Origin: Blautia glucerasea
GTDB taxonomy: Bacteria; Bacillota; Clostridia; Lachnospirales; Lachnospiraceae
Direction of reading: 5' to 3'
DNA length: 64,000 nt
NCBI RefSeq assembly: GCF_013304385.1
Contig: NZ_JAAITU010000001.1
Coordinates: 124,001-188,000, forward strand
Of this stretch, positions 55,908-64,000 are shown piece after piece; within the stretch, counting starts at the first letter, position 1, and every line of letters starts with the position of its first letter. Under the pieces are notes generated by a model. The model saw nothing but the letters and a program-made list of their open reading frames with translations. It was not told the DNA's origin and did no database searches. The position numbers and the translations under genes were made by a program.

Positions 55908-57143
55908 ATGGCAAACAAAACTATGAGTGAGAAACACAAGCCCGCAAGAAAATCTCTTCGGGTGAATGAGTATTACAATCCTAAAACAAAACGGTATGAA
56001 TATCGGTATACAGATACTTTCGGAAAGAAGAGAGTGATTAGTTCATATCGTTTGGAGGCGATGGACCAAGTACCAAAAGGAAAGAGGGTGGGGAAGAGTT
56101 TAAGAGAAAAAGAGGCCGAGATACAATCGTTATTAGAGAACGATATTAATATAGATGGTTCTAAGTTGACTCTTATTGAGCTTCTGAATGAGTATCTCGA
56201 AACTCTATATAATAGAAAAGAACTGAGATATAATACAAAACGATCCTACGATCACGTAGTCAAATCATTAGAACAGCATAAACTTGGTCATATGGAGATT
56301 GGAAGCGTAAAGCCAGTTCATTGCGAAAAATGGCTAACCGATATGAAGAAAAAATATCGAGGATCAACCTTGCATATACAAATAACTCTAATAAAACGAG
56401 CGTTCGAGTATGCCGTTGATTATGACTATGTGGTTAAAAATCCTTTTAGACGAATTTATACAGATACAAGCGATAGCAAAGTAATGGGAGCACTGTCCAT
56501 AGAAGATATGAATCGTTTTCTCGATTTTTGCAAAAACGATCCTCGCAGCGCACATTGTTACGAGATACTTTATATTTTGTTTTGGACTGGGCTCAGAGTA
56601 TCCGAATTGTGTGGATTAACTTTAGATAATATAGACATGGAGAGGCACTTGATAAGAGTGGAGAAACAGCTTCAGTTCATTAATCGTGTACATGTGGTTT
56701 TAAACACTAAAACTACGAATGGGATACGTACTATTCCAATGACTGATGGTGTCTACGAATGTTTTAAAAAAGTGCTTGATAAGCGATATGTGAATGGTGG
56801 TATTGAGCCGGTTTGTTACGATCAAAATGGCAATGCTTACGATGGGTTTGTTTTTCTTGGTGCGAGGAAGCATAACACTATTGTTCGTTCATCCGTTTCA
56901 GAATATTTAGAAAATTGCATTAGACGATACAATGCTGCAAACCCAGACAAACCAATTCGTAAATTTGAAGCACATACGTGTAGGCACACTTTTGCGACTA
57001 ACATGCAAGATTTGCCTCCGAAAACTTTACAATCTATTTTGGGACATAGTGATATTCGTATGACAATGAATCGTTATGTGAGTGCAAAAAACGAAGAACA
57101 GCAATTAATCGAGGTTAATGCGATTGCGAATAGCTTGGCGTAA
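55908..57143 (+). CDS. int: Tyrosine integrase
   Basis: 411 aa; ATG 55908 after AAGGAGGATTTCGATA. N-terminal arm-binding domain (KRYEYRYTDTFGKKRVISSY), core-binding domain, then the catalytic domain with R230 (TGLRVSEL), H356-x-x-R359 (HTCRHTFAT), LGHSDI and Y390 (NRYVS). A complete Tn916/phi-type integrase, so the prophage should be able to move. It is the last phage gene. The upstream in-frame start at 55848 has no ribosome site. Confidence 0.92.
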   Translation: MANKTMSEKHKPARKSLRVNEYYNPKTKRYEYRYTDTFGKKRVISSYRLEAMDQVPKGKRVGKSLREKEAEIQSLLENDINIDGSKLTLIELLNEYLETLYNRKELRYNTKRSYDHVVKSLEQHKLGHMEIGSVKPVHCEKWLTDMKKKYRGSTLHIQITLIKRAFEYAVDYDYVVKNPFRRIYTDTSDSKVMGALSIEDMNRFLDFCKNDPRSAHCYEILYILFWTGLRVSELCGLTLDNIDMERHLIRVEKQLQFINRVHVVLNTKTTNGIRTIPMTDGVYECFKKVLDKRYVNGGIEPVCYDQNGNAYDGFVFLGARKHNTIVRSSVSEYLENCIRRYNAANPDKPIRKFEAHTCRHTFATNMQDLPPKTLQSILGHSDIRMTMNRYVSAKNEEQQLIEVNAIANSLA

Positions 57144-57185
57144 TGAGAGCTGTTTTACGAATTAAATACGAATTATCGGCAAAAC

Positions 57186-57225
57186 GAGAAGTAATGAGAA
57201 GTAATAAAAAGTAATGAAAAGTAAT
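57186..57225 (+). repeat. Four tandem 10-bp repeats after the integrase
   Basis: Units (G/A)(A)(G/A)AAGTAAT: GAGAAGTAAT twice, AAAAAGTAAT, GAAAAGTAAT. Position and size fit arm-type or directly repeated integrase/excisionase sites near the right attachment site. The core of attR could not be fixed because attL is not in the window. The rest of 57144-57384 is AT-rich without a gene; a pyr promoter is expected here but not clear. Confidence 0.6.
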
Positions 57226-57384
57226 TTCAAAACGATCAAATAATTGTACATATTGCATGAAAATATTGAGTTTTATGAAGAAAAAAGACCAAATGGACAT
57301 TTTCGTGTATTATGTAACTTAGAGTATTTTGGAATAACTCTGTGAATGGAATGAAAACAGGCAACTCAGAAGGGAGAGATCTGA

Positions 57385-58680
57385 ATGGGTGTTTTGATCC
57401 GTGGCGGTCGTGTGATCGACGCAGCGACAAATACCGATAAAGTGATGGATTTATACCTGGACGATGGTGTGATCCAGGAGATTGGCGAGAACTTGCAAAA
57501 AGCTGATGCAGGGGATCGGGTCATTGATGCGGATGGGCTGGTGGTAATGCCAGGTATAGTTGATCTTCATGTACATTTCCGGGATCCAGGCCAGGAGTAT
57601 AAAGAAACGATTGAGACAGGATCCAGGGCTGCAGCCAGAGGCGGAGTGACTACTGTGGTGACAATGCCCAATACCACACCGGTGATCGATGAGCCGGATC
57701 GAGTAAGGTATGTACAAAATAAAGCTGCACAGCTTTCACAGATCCATGTGCTGCAGGCTGGAGCCATGACCAGAGGAGAACAGGGCAAAGAGCTTTCTGA
57801 TATTAAAGGAATGGCAGATGCAGGAGTACCGGCTCTTTCCGAAGATGGTAAATCTGTAATGGATGCAAAGCTTTGCAAAGAAGCCATGACAATAGCAGCA
57901 AGATGTGACCTGCCGGTGCTGGATCACTGTGAAGATATTGACCTGCGTGGGAACGGGTGTATGAATGATGACGAGAATGCAAGAAGACTTCGGCTTCCAG
58001 GCATTAGCAATGCAGTAGAAGATGTGATCGCTGCAAGGGATATTATCTTGGCATGCGAGACAGGAGCCAGGCTGCATCTCTGCCACTGTTCCACCAAGGG
58101 GACAGCTTTTATGATGAAGGCACTGTCAGAGGCTGGGATCACCAATGTAACCGCAGAGGTGTGCCCTCATCATCTGATCCTGACATCTGATGATATTCCA
58201 TCTGATGATTCTAATTATAAGATGAATCCACCCCTTCGCAAGAAGGAGGATGTGGAGGCTTTACGTGAAGGATTGAAGGAAGGATATATCCAGGCCATCA
58301 GTACAGATCATGCACCTCACAGCCAGGAGGATAAGAATGGATCTATGAGAAGTGCGGCATTTGGCATTGTAGGTTTGGAGACAAGTCTGCCACTGATTTA
58401 TACACATCTTGTGGAAACAGGAGTGCTTACATTGGGCCAGCTTGTGGAAAAGATGTGCCTGAATCCGGCAAAAATCCTTGGTTTGGACTGTGGCACGATC
58501 CAGAAAGGACATCCTGCGGATGTGATCCTTGTGGATATAGAGCATCCTTATAAGATAGACAAAAATAAATTTGCTTCAAAAGGCAGGAATACACCTTTTG
58601 ATGGATGGGAAGTAAAGGGCAGGGTTCTTTACACCCTGTGTGATGGAAAGATTATTTACCAGGAGGAAGATCATGATTGA
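57385..58680 (+). CDS. pyrC: Dihydroorotase
   Basis: 431 aa, the usual length for class I bacterial dihydroorotase. DLHVHFRDPGQEYKETIETG (HxH zinc ligands), GGVTTVVTMPNT, DHCEDIDL, CPHHLIL and STDHAPH give the amidohydrolase zinc sites. It closes carbamoyl-aspartate to dihydroorotate. First gene of the pyr operon here. It starts 241 bp after the integrase and is clearly chromosomal by style. The stop overlaps the pyrF start region. Confidence 0.95.
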   Translation: MGVLIRGGRVIDAATNTDKVMDLYLDDGVIQEIGENLQKADAGDRVIDADGLVVMPGIVDLHVHFRDPGQEYKETIETGSRAAARGGVTTVVTMPNTTPVIDEPDRVRYVQNKAAQLSQIHVLQAGAMTRGEQGKELSDIKGMADAGVPALSEDGKSVMDAKLCKEAMTIAARCDLPVLDHCEDIDLRGNGCMNDDENARRLRLPGISNAVEDVIAARDIILACETGARLHLCHCSTKGTAFMMKALSEAGITNVTAEVCPHHLILTSDDIPSDDSNYKMNPPLRKKEDVEALREGLKEGYIQAISTDHAPHSQEDKNGSMRSAAFGIVGLETSLPLIYTHLVETGVLTLGQLVEKMCLNPAKILGLDCGTIQKGHPADVILVDIEHPYKIDKNKFASKGRNTPFDGWEVKGRVLYTLCDGKIIYQEEDHD

Positions 58681-59602
58681 CAAGCTGATTACCAAAATCA
58701 AGAAAACAGGAGCACCAATTGTAGTAGGACTGGATCCTATGCTGAATTATATTCCGGAGCAGATCAAAAAAGATGCTTACCAGGAATTCGGAGAGACTTT
58801 GGAAGGGGCTGCAGAGGCAATCTGGCAGTATAATAAAGGAATCGTAGATGAGGTTTATGATCTGATCCCTGCAGTGAAGCCACAGATCGCTATGTATGAG
58901 CAGTTTGGTATTCCGGGACTTGTAGCATACAAAAGAACCATTGATTATTGCAAATCTAAAGGGCTTGTGGTGATCGGCGATATTAAAAGAGGAGATATCG
59001 GATCCACATCTACTGCCTATGCAGTAGGACATCTGGGCAAAGTACAGGTTGGAAGAAAGTCCTATGCAGGTTTTGACGAAGATTTTGCTACTGTAAATCC
59101 ATATCTTGGAACAGATGGTGTAAAGCCTTTTGTGGATGTATGCAAGGAAGAGAAAAAAGGTATTTTTGTTCTTGTGAAAACATCCAATCCTTCCAGCGGA
59201 GAATTTCAGGACCGTCTCATTGATAAGCGCCCCTTGTACGAGTGGGTTGGCGAAAAGGTGGATCAGTGGGGCAAGGATGCTGTTGGTAAAGAGGGGTACA
59301 GCTATGTTGGAGCTGTCGTAGGAGCAACCTATCCGGAGATGGGCAAGGTTCTTAGGAAGCTGATGCCGAAAACTTTTATCCTGGTACCTGGATATGGTGC
59401 ACAAGGCGGTAAAGGCAAGGATCTGGTTCACTTCTTTAACAAAGACGGACTTGGCGCTATTGTGAACTCTTCCAGAGGAATCATTGCTGCTTACAAGCAG
59501 GAGAAATATGCATCTTTTGGTGAAGAGGGATATGCACAGGCTTCCCGTCAGGCTGTGAAGGATATGATCCTGGATATTAGTACAGCACTTGAGGGAAGAT
59601 AG
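58673..59602 (+). CDS. pyrF: Orotidine 5'-phosphate decarboxylase (type 2)
   Basis: 309 aa; ATG 58673 after CAGGAGGAAGATC, overlapping pyrC by 8 nt. GLVVIGDIKRGDIGSTSTAY is the catalytic DxKxxDI segment of OMP decarboxylase. The length of ~300 aa and PGYGAQGGKGKDL identify the group 2 form. It makes UMP from OMP. Coupled translation with pyrC and pyrK is likely. Confidence 0.95.
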   Translation: MIDKLITKIKKTGAPIVVGLDPMLNYIPEQIKKDAYQEFGETLEGAAEAIWQYNKGIVDEVYDLIPAVKPQIAMYEQFGIPGLVAYKRTIDYCKSKGLVVIGDIKRGDIGSTSTAYAVGHLGKVQVGRKSYAGFDEDFATVNPYLGTDGVKPFVDVCKEEKKGIFVLVKTSNPSSGEFQDRLIDKRPLYEWVGEKVDQWGKDAVGKEGYSYVGAVVGATYPEMGKVLRKLMPKTFILVPGYGAQGGKGKDLVHFFNKDGLGAIVNSSRGIIAAYKQEKYASFGEEGYAQASRQAVKDMILDISTALEGR

Positions 59603-59612
59603 GGGAAAGCAT

Positions 59613-60395
59613 ATGAGTAAAAAGACAAAAGAAATCTGTACAGTAGTCAGCCAGGAATGCATAGGCACAGATATATACAGCTTGTGGATCCAGACAGAAG
59701 AGATTGCTTCGGAAGCAGTACCAGGGCAGTTTGTATCCCTGTATTGTAAAGATCAGAGTAAGCTTCTGCCAAGACCGATCAGTCTGTGTCAGATCGACAG
59801 GGAAAAGGGCAGGCTAAGACTTGTTTACAGAGTAACAGGACAAGGTACTGGTACAGAAGAGTTTTCCAGATTACAGCCAGGAGATACCATTCCTGTACTT
59901 GGGCCTCTCGGTAATGGTTTTCCCCTTGGGGAAGCAAAAGGGAAAAAAGTTCTGCTTATGGGCGGTGGTATCGGGATCCCACCTATGCTTCAGACTGCAA
60001 AAGAGACAGAGGCAGATGTGACAGCTGTACTGGGATACAGGGATCAGCTGTTTCTTGATAAAGAGTTTCAAGATTATGGAAAGGTTTACGTGGCTACAGA
60101 GGATGGCTCTGCCGGTACCAAAGGAAATGTTCTGGATACTGTCAGAGAAGAGCAGCTTGCAGCAGATGTGATCTTTGCTTGTGGACCAAAGCCTATGCTT
60201 CGAGCTATTAAAGCGTACGCGCTGGAGCATCAGATTCCCTGCTGGATTTCCATGGAAGAACGTATGGCCTGTGGTGTAGGAGCATGTCTTGGCTGTGTAT
60301 GCCAGTCTACAGAAGTGGATGACCATTCCCATGTGCATAATAAGCGGGTATGCAAAGATGGACCTGTATTTCTCAGTACGGAGGTAGAATTATGA
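59613..60395 (+). CDS. pyrK: Dihydroorotate dehydrogenase electron-transfer subunit
   Basis: 260 aa. FAD-binding LLPRPISLCQID, nucleotide-binding GGGIGIPPMLQTAKE, CGPKPMLRAI and the [2Fe-2S] cluster CGVGACLGCVC with a fourth Cys further on. It passes electrons from PyrD to NAD+. It belongs to the class 1B dehydrogenase of Firmicutes. The 3' end overlaps pyrD by 4 nt. Confidence 0.95.
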   Translation: MSKKTKEICTVVSQECIGTDIYSLWIQTEEIASEAVPGQFVSLYCKDQSKLLPRPISLCQIDREKGRLRLVYRVTGQGTGTEEFSRLQPGDTIPVLGPLGNGFPLGEAKGKKVLLMGGGIGIPPMLQTAKETEADVTAVLGYRDQLFLDKEFQDYGKVYVATEDGSAGTKGNVLDTVREEQLAADVIFACGPKPMLRAIKAYALEHQIPCWISMEERMACGVGACLGCVCQSTEVDDHSHVHNKRVCKDGPVFLSTEVEL

Positions 60396-61297
60396 TCAAT
60401 ACAAAAGTGACTCTGGCTGGGGTGGAACTTAAAAATCCTGTAATGACTGCCTCCGGAACATTCGGATCCGGCAGTGAATACAGTGAGTTTGTGGATCTGA
60501 ACAAGCTTGGGGCAGTGGTGACCAAGGGAGTGGCAAATGTGCCCTGGCCAGGGAATCCGGTGCCGAGGGTAACAGAGACTTGTGGCGGCATGCTGAATGC
60601 CATAGGCCTTCAGAATCCGGGAATTGATGTTTTCTGTGAGCGGGATATCCCATTCCTTAAGAATTATGATACAAAGATTATTGTAAATGTATGTGGCAGG
60701 TCTGTGGAAGATTACTGCCAAGTAGTGGAACGGCTGGCCAGTGAGCCGGTGGATATGTTGGAAATCAATGTTTCCTGCCCCAATGTGAAGGAAGGCGGCA
60801 TTGCTTTCGGGCAGGATCCAAAGGCTTTGGAAGCTATTACAAAAGAAGTGAAGAAATATGCTGCCCAGCCTGTGATCATGAAGCTGAGTCCTAACGTAAC
60901 AGATATTACGGTAATGGCAAAAGCGGCAGAAGCAGGGGGCGCAGATGTAATATCCCTGATCAATACACTGACAGGCATGAAGATCGATATTAACCGGCGT
61001 ACATTTGCCCTGGCTAATAAGACCGGCGGTATGTCTGGCCCTGCAGTAAAGCCTGTGGCTGTACGTATGGTATATCAGGCAGCCCATGCAGTAAAGATCC
61101 CAGTGATCGGTATGGGAGGGATTGCCACAGCAGAGGATGCCATTGAGTTTCTGATGGCAGGTGCAACTGCCGTATCGGTAGGTACTGCTAATTTCTTTAA
61201 CCCTTATGCTACGATCCAGATCGCAGAAGGGATACAGGCATTTATGGAAAAACAGAAGATCCATGATCTTGGTGAGATCATTGGATGTGTGGAATAA
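60392..61297 (+). CDS. pyrD: Dihydroorotate dehydrogenase, catalytic subunit (class 1B)
   Basis: 301 aa; ATG 60392 after CGGAGGTAGAATT. MTASGTFGSGSEYSEFVDLN, EINVSCPNVKEGG (with the class 1 catalytic Cys nearby), IVNVCGRSVEDY and IGMGGIATAEDAIEFLMAGA show the FMN-binding barrel. It oxidises dihydroorotate to orotate together with PyrK. Confidence 0.95.
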   Translation: MINTKVTLAGVELKNPVMTASGTFGSGSEYSEFVDLNKLGAVVTKGVANVPWPGNPVPRVTETCGGMLNAIGLQNPGIDVFCERDIPFLKNYDTKIIVNVCGRSVEDYCQVVERLASEPVDMLEINVSCPNVKEGGIAFGQDPKALEAITKEVKKYAAQPVIMKLSPNVTDITVMAKAAEAGGADVISLINTLTGMKIDINRRTFALANKTGGMSGPAVKPVAVRMVYQAAHAVKIPVIGMGGIATAEDAIEFLMAGATAVSVGTANFFNPYATIQIAEGIQAFMEKQKIHDLGEIIGCVE

Positions 61298-61317
61298 TAT
61301 GGAGGAATCAGATTGCT

Positions 61318-61992
61318 ATGGAAAGATATAAACAGGAATTTATTGAATTTATGATTGATTGCAATGTGCTGAAATTCGGAGATTTTGTTACAAAATCAGG
61401 AAGAAAGACCCCTTTCTTTGTAAATACCGGATTTTATAGAACAGGCGCACAGCTTCGCAAGCTGGGAGAGTATTATGCAAAAGCCATCCATAACAAGTTC
61501 GGACTGGATTTTGATGTACTGTTCGGACCTGCTTATAAGGGGATTCCCCTTACAGTAGCAGCTACTATGGCTATTAGCGAAGAATACGGGAAGGATATCC
61601 GTTATTGTTCAAACCGTAAAGAGGTAAAGGATCATGGAGATAAAGGAATCCTTCTTGGCAGTCCGATCCAGGATGGGGACAAGGTGGTGATCATTGAGGA
61701 TGTTACTACTGCAGGCACATCTATCCAGGAAACACTTCCTATTATCAAGGCACAGGGCGATGTAAATCCCATCGGTCTGGTTGTATCTGTAGACCGCATG
61801 GAACGTGGTCAGGGAACAAAAAGCGCTTTAAAGGAGATCCAGGAGAAATATGGACTTGAAACAACTGCCATTGTTACCATGGCAGAGGTGGTAGAGCATC
61901 TGTACAATAAAGAATATAAAGGAAAAGTGATCATTGATGATACATTGAAAGCTTCCATTGACGCATATTATCAGCAGTATGGCGCAGAATAA
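61318..61992 (+). CDS. pyrE: Orotate phosphoribosyltransferase
   Basis: 224 aa; ATG 61318 after GGAGGAATCAGATTGCT. VLFGPAYKGIPLTVAATMAI and the PRPP motif VVIIEDVTTAGTS are diagnostic. It makes OMP from orotate and PRPP. Last pyr gene of the cluster; the next small gene follows after 15 nt. Confidence 0.95.
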   Translation: MERYKQEFIEFMIDCNVLKFGDFVTKSGRKTPFFVNTGFYRTGAQLRKLGEYYAKAIHNKFGLDFDVLFGPAYKGIPLTVAATMAISEEYGKDIRYCSNRKEVKDHGDKGILLGSPIQDGDKVVIIEDVTTAGTSIQETLPIIKAQGDVNPIGLVVSVDRMERGQGTKSALKEIQEKYGLETTAIVTMAEVVEHLYNKEYKGKVIIDDTLKASIDAYYQQYGAE

Positions 61993-62007
61993 AAGGAGGT
62001 TTTGACC

Positions 62008-62160
62008 ATGAATGAAAAAATATATAAGACTATGTCTGCTACAGGGGTTTCCAGTCTGATTCTTGGTATTATTACTGCAATAGCGGGGGTTGTTACCGGA
62101 GTTCTGATGATCATTAATGGCGCAAGGCTTCTGAAAAGAAAATCAGAAATCCTGCTGTAA
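62008..62160 (+). CDS. Small membrane protein, 50 aa
   Basis: Read directly: a start after AAAAGGAGGTTTTGACC, MNEKIYKTMSATGVSSLILG and one long glycine-containing membrane helix (IITAIAGVVTGVLMIINGAR) with a basic end. Probably co-transcribed with pyrE. Function unknown. Confidence 0.65.
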   Translation: MNEKIYKTMSATGVSSLILGIITAIAGVVTGVLMIINGARLLKRKSEILL

Positions 62161-62198
62161 TACAAATTTCAGGCAGGACTTTTAGGCAGGGGATAATA

Positions 62199-62672
62199 TT
62201 GAAAAATGAAACAAAGCGTATGATCAGACAAGGCGGGGTCATTTTATTTGGAGTATATGTGATCCTGCTGATATACTTCCTGTTCTTTTCTGAGTCTTAC
62301 GGCAGAGTTGCAGACGCAGAACGGATATACCGGTATAATCTTATACCGTTTGTGGAAATTCGCAGATTCTGGGTTTATCGCAGGCAACTGGGTACTTTTG
62401 CATTGTTTACCAATATATTTGGAAATGTGATCGGTTTTATCCCTTATGGATTTATCCTTCCTGTGATCACAAACCGTATGAGAAGCGGTTTTCTTATTAT
62501 TTTTTCGGGATTTTCCATAAGTCTGACAGTGGAACTGATCCAGCTGGTGACAAAAGTGGGCTGCTTTGATGTGGATGATCTTATTCTGAACACACTTGGA
62601 TCAGCGGTAGGCTATGGGTGCTTCCTGATCTGCAATCATATCAGGAGAAAATACTATGGCAAGAAGATATAG
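62199..62672 (+). CDS. VanZ-like family membrane protein
   Basis: 157 aa with a TTG start at 62199 (AGGCAGGGG upstream). Four membrane helices, and the VanZ-type motifs RYNLIPFVEIRRF, NIFGNVIGFIPYGFILP and VELIQLVTKVGCFDVDDLIL then NTLGSAVGY. VanZ proteins are linked to low-level teicoplanin resistance and wall biology. Overlaps the next gene by 17 nt. Confidence 0.85.
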   Translation: MKNETKRMIRQGGVILFGVYVILLIYFLFFSESYGRVADAERIYRYNLIPFVEIRRFWVYRRQLGTFALFTNIFGNVIGFIPYGFILPVITNRMRSGFLIIFSGFSISLTVELIQLVTKVGCFDVDDLILNTLGSAVGYGCFLICNHIRRKYYGKKI

Positions 62673-62970
62673 ATATTCATTTACAAAGAAAAAGGAAGCT
62701 GGAAAAGGGAAGGTCTCTGTTACTATGGCAGTGATCTCCCTGATCCTGTTTTGTGGGGCAGTGACTGCAGCTTTTCTTCTGGAAGGTCAGTATGGATTTG
62801 TAACTGGCGGAGTATGTTTATTTGCAGCACTTTTGTCTATTTATGGATTTATCATGGGACTGCTCAGCTTTTCAGAGGCTGGCAAAGGCCATAAGACAAG
62901 CATTATCGGATCCATCACAAACGGGATTATTATGATTCTCTGGCTTGGGATTTATCTGACAGGAGTATAA
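62656..62970 (+). CDS. Small membrane protein, DUF6142-like
   Basis: 104 aa. A basic N-terminus (MARRYRYSFTKKKEAGKGK) and three membrane helices. I recall a similar Lachnospiraceae family (DUF6142) but cannot confirm it. Its stop overlaps the next start. Confidence 0.6.
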   Translation: MARRYRYSFTKKKEAGKGKVSVTMAVISLILFCGAVTAAFLLEGQYGFVTGGVCLFAALLSIYGFIMGLLSFSEAGKGHKTSIIGSITNGIIMILWLGIYLTGV

Positions 62971-63575
62971 TGATCAGTATGGATGACAGATTAAAAGAAC
63001 AGATAGATTTTATTCTTGAGATTGATAAAATGAAGGAGATCCTGCGGCAGAATTATCTGGCAGACGGATCAGCAAGAGAGAATGACGCCGATCATTCCTG
63101 GCATCTGGCTATGATGGCGCTTATCCTCAGTGAATACTCCAATGAAAAAGTGGATGTGACACGAGTGGTGCCTATGGTTCTGACCCATGATCTGGTAGAG
63201 ATCGATGCAGGAGATACTTATGCATATGATGAGGCTGGGGCTCTTACCAAGGAAAAAAGAGAAAAAGCAGCAGCTGACCGGATCTTCGGTATTCTTCCTA
63301 AGGAACAGGGCACATGGATGAGAGGGCTGTGGGATGAATTTGAAGCCTGCAATACACCGGAATCCAAATTTGCCCATGTGCTGGATAACAGTCTGCCTTT
63401 ATTTTTAAATCATGCAGCCGGTGGGATCAGCTGGAAGGAACATAAAGTAAAAAGAAGCCAGATCTATAAAAGAAACCGTATTACAGGAGATGGATCAGCA
63501 AAGATCTGGGAATATATGCAGGAACTGATCCAGGAGAATATTAATAAAGGAAATATCATAGACGATAGGAGTTAA
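62970..63575 (+). CDS. HD-domain phosphohydrolase (YfbR-like)
   Basis: 201 aa. ENDADHSWHLAMMALILSEY and VLTHDLVEIDAGDTYAYDE form the H...HD...D metal site of YfbR-type 5'-nucleotidases and related HD_3 proteins. It probably dephosphorylates deoxynucleoside monophosphates. Start ATG 62970 shares bases with the previous stop. Confidence 0.85.
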   Translation: MISMDDRLKEQIDFILEIDKMKEILRQNYLADGSARENDADHSWHLAMMALILSEYSNEKVDVTRVVPMVLTHDLVEIDAGDTYAYDEAGALTKEKREKAAADRIFGILPKEQGTWMRGLWDEFEACNTPESKFAHVLDNSLPLFLNHAAGGISWKEHKVKRSQIYKRNRITGDGSAKIWEYMQELIQENINKGNIIDDRS

Positions 63576-63578
63576 AAG

Positions 63579-64000
63579 TTGGACGAGTGGATGATAGAAA
63601 GATATGAGTTGGCCAAAATGAGAGTTTCTCAGATACCGGGAGAACAGGCTGTGGCACAGCCATATCTGGATTTTTTTCAGAAGGCAGCAGATTTTCTTAT
63701 AAAGACCATACAGATCATGGATGATAAAGGAGATGGCCTTTCTTTTGAAGCATTAAAAGAAAGAAACCAGATGCTATATCAGGATATTTCAGGTGATAAT
63801 TATAATGTAAGCTATGGAAACCCGTCCTATGCAAAGAAAATGCTGGGAGAATATGGCAGGGATTTCACTTTTCTTTATGGAGAATTAAGAGGAGCTATTG
63901 TTTATGCCCATGAGAAGGATCTTTGGGAGATGACAGTGGCTCTGGAATTATTCCTGGAAGTATATTCCGCTTTTGACCAGGAAGAAATACCGGAAGAAAA
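63579..64000 (+). CDS. Chromosomal gene, cut by the window edge
   Basis: The frame is open to the window end. I prefer the TTG at 63579 (AGGAG 7 nt upstream) over the ATG at 63591. The visible ~140 residues are helical (AVAQPYLDFFQKAADFLIKT, YGELRGAIVYAHEKDLWEMT). It may be the N-terminus of a larger hydrolase, but no active-site motif falls inside the window. Confidence 0.5.
   Translation, partial: MDEWMIERYELAKMRVSQIPGEQAVAQPYLDFFQKAADFLIKTIQIMDDKGDGLSFEALKERNQMLYQDISGDNYNVSYGNPSYAKKMLGEYGRDFTFLYGELRGAIVYAHEKDLWEMTVALELFLEVYSAFDQEEIPEE

Larger units (their letters stand above)
30285..56830 (+). repeat. TCAAAATGG, dispersed single-strand word, 14 copies
   Basis: Copies start at 30285, 32982, 35528, 37134, 39323, 42939, 46582, 48615, 49402, 50728, 52513, 53531, 54625 and 56822, all on the + strand. 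I found none in the first 30 kb, none in the chromosomal part and none in reverse complement. They lie in three reading frames (QNG, KM, SKW), so the signal is at the DNA or RNA level. Commonest flanks: G before and A after. Confidence 0.85.

Noticed and set aside
57144-57384. PyrR-type attenuator or riboswitch before pyrC
   Set aside because: No convincing anti-terminator/terminator pair or PyrR-binding loop could be read in this AT-rich stretch.
58652-61264. Minus-strand frames of 338 and 344 aa opposite pyrF and pyrD
   Set aside because: Cys/His-rich shadow translations of well-identified genes without start signals.
1-64000. CRISPR arrays, complete insertion sequences, rRNA
   Set aside because: No spaced identical repeats of 25-40 nt, no transposase signatures and no rRNA segments were seen.

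Overview
This window is the right-hand ~57 kb of a temperate siphovirus-type prophage joined to a stretch of bacterial chromosome. The last ~6.6 kb hold a pyrimidine operon (pyrC-pyrF-pyrK-pyrD-pyrE) followed by small membrane proteins, a VanZ-like protein and an HD-domain protein. Together with the sequence style this suggests a Clostridia host, probably Lachnospiraceae; the family assignment is inference. The left end of the prophage lies outside the window. The phage part is AT-rich and almost entirely on the + strand. The only minus-strand gene I accept is at 15250-15477.

Layout: 1-5.1 kb, small membrane-anchored and hypothetical proteins, including two paralogs. 5.1-9.9 kb, replication: a 1397-aa protein that joins an SF3 helicase, a primase-like domain, a 3'-5' exonuclease and a family B DNA polymerase, then a possible ssDNA-binding protein. 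9.9-22.8 kb, many small accessory genes, an SF2 helicase, a MazG-like hydrolase, a Tad2-like (DUF2829) anti-Thoeris candidate and a gene split by a td-like group I intron. These sit in short modules, several with a repeated promoter-like motif and a terminator. 21.6-22.4 kb, a ribbon-helix-helix gene with palindromic repeats, an AT-rich inverted-repeat region and an Xre-type regulator. 22.98 kb, a tRNA(CAU). 23.1-27.1 kb, two PD-(D/E)XK nucleases and a 970-aa protein with the DFDGD motif of RNA polymerases. 27.1-27.4 kb, a structured non-coding candidate cos region.

From 27.4 kb the late genes follow: terminase small subunit candidate, HNH nuclease, connector, terminase large subunit, portal, protease-capsid fusion, head-tail completion, major tail protein, tail chaperones, an endolysin in an unusual place, tape measure, distal tail and baseplate proteins, S74 tail fibre, holin and a holin partner. 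Excisionase and tyrosine integrase close the prophage at 57.1 kb.

The strongest unexplained signals are: the single-chain RNA polymerase-like protein with a tag-like N-terminus related to that of two late proteins; the nine-base word TCAAAATGG, found 14 times on one strand only between terL and int and used in three reading frames; the repeated TNGC-N15-TWTAAT promoter-like motif, whose -10 region can pair with the downstream ribosome site at some copies; and the group I intron that carries small genes with their own copies of that motif. All positions were read by eye; no searches or folding programs were run.
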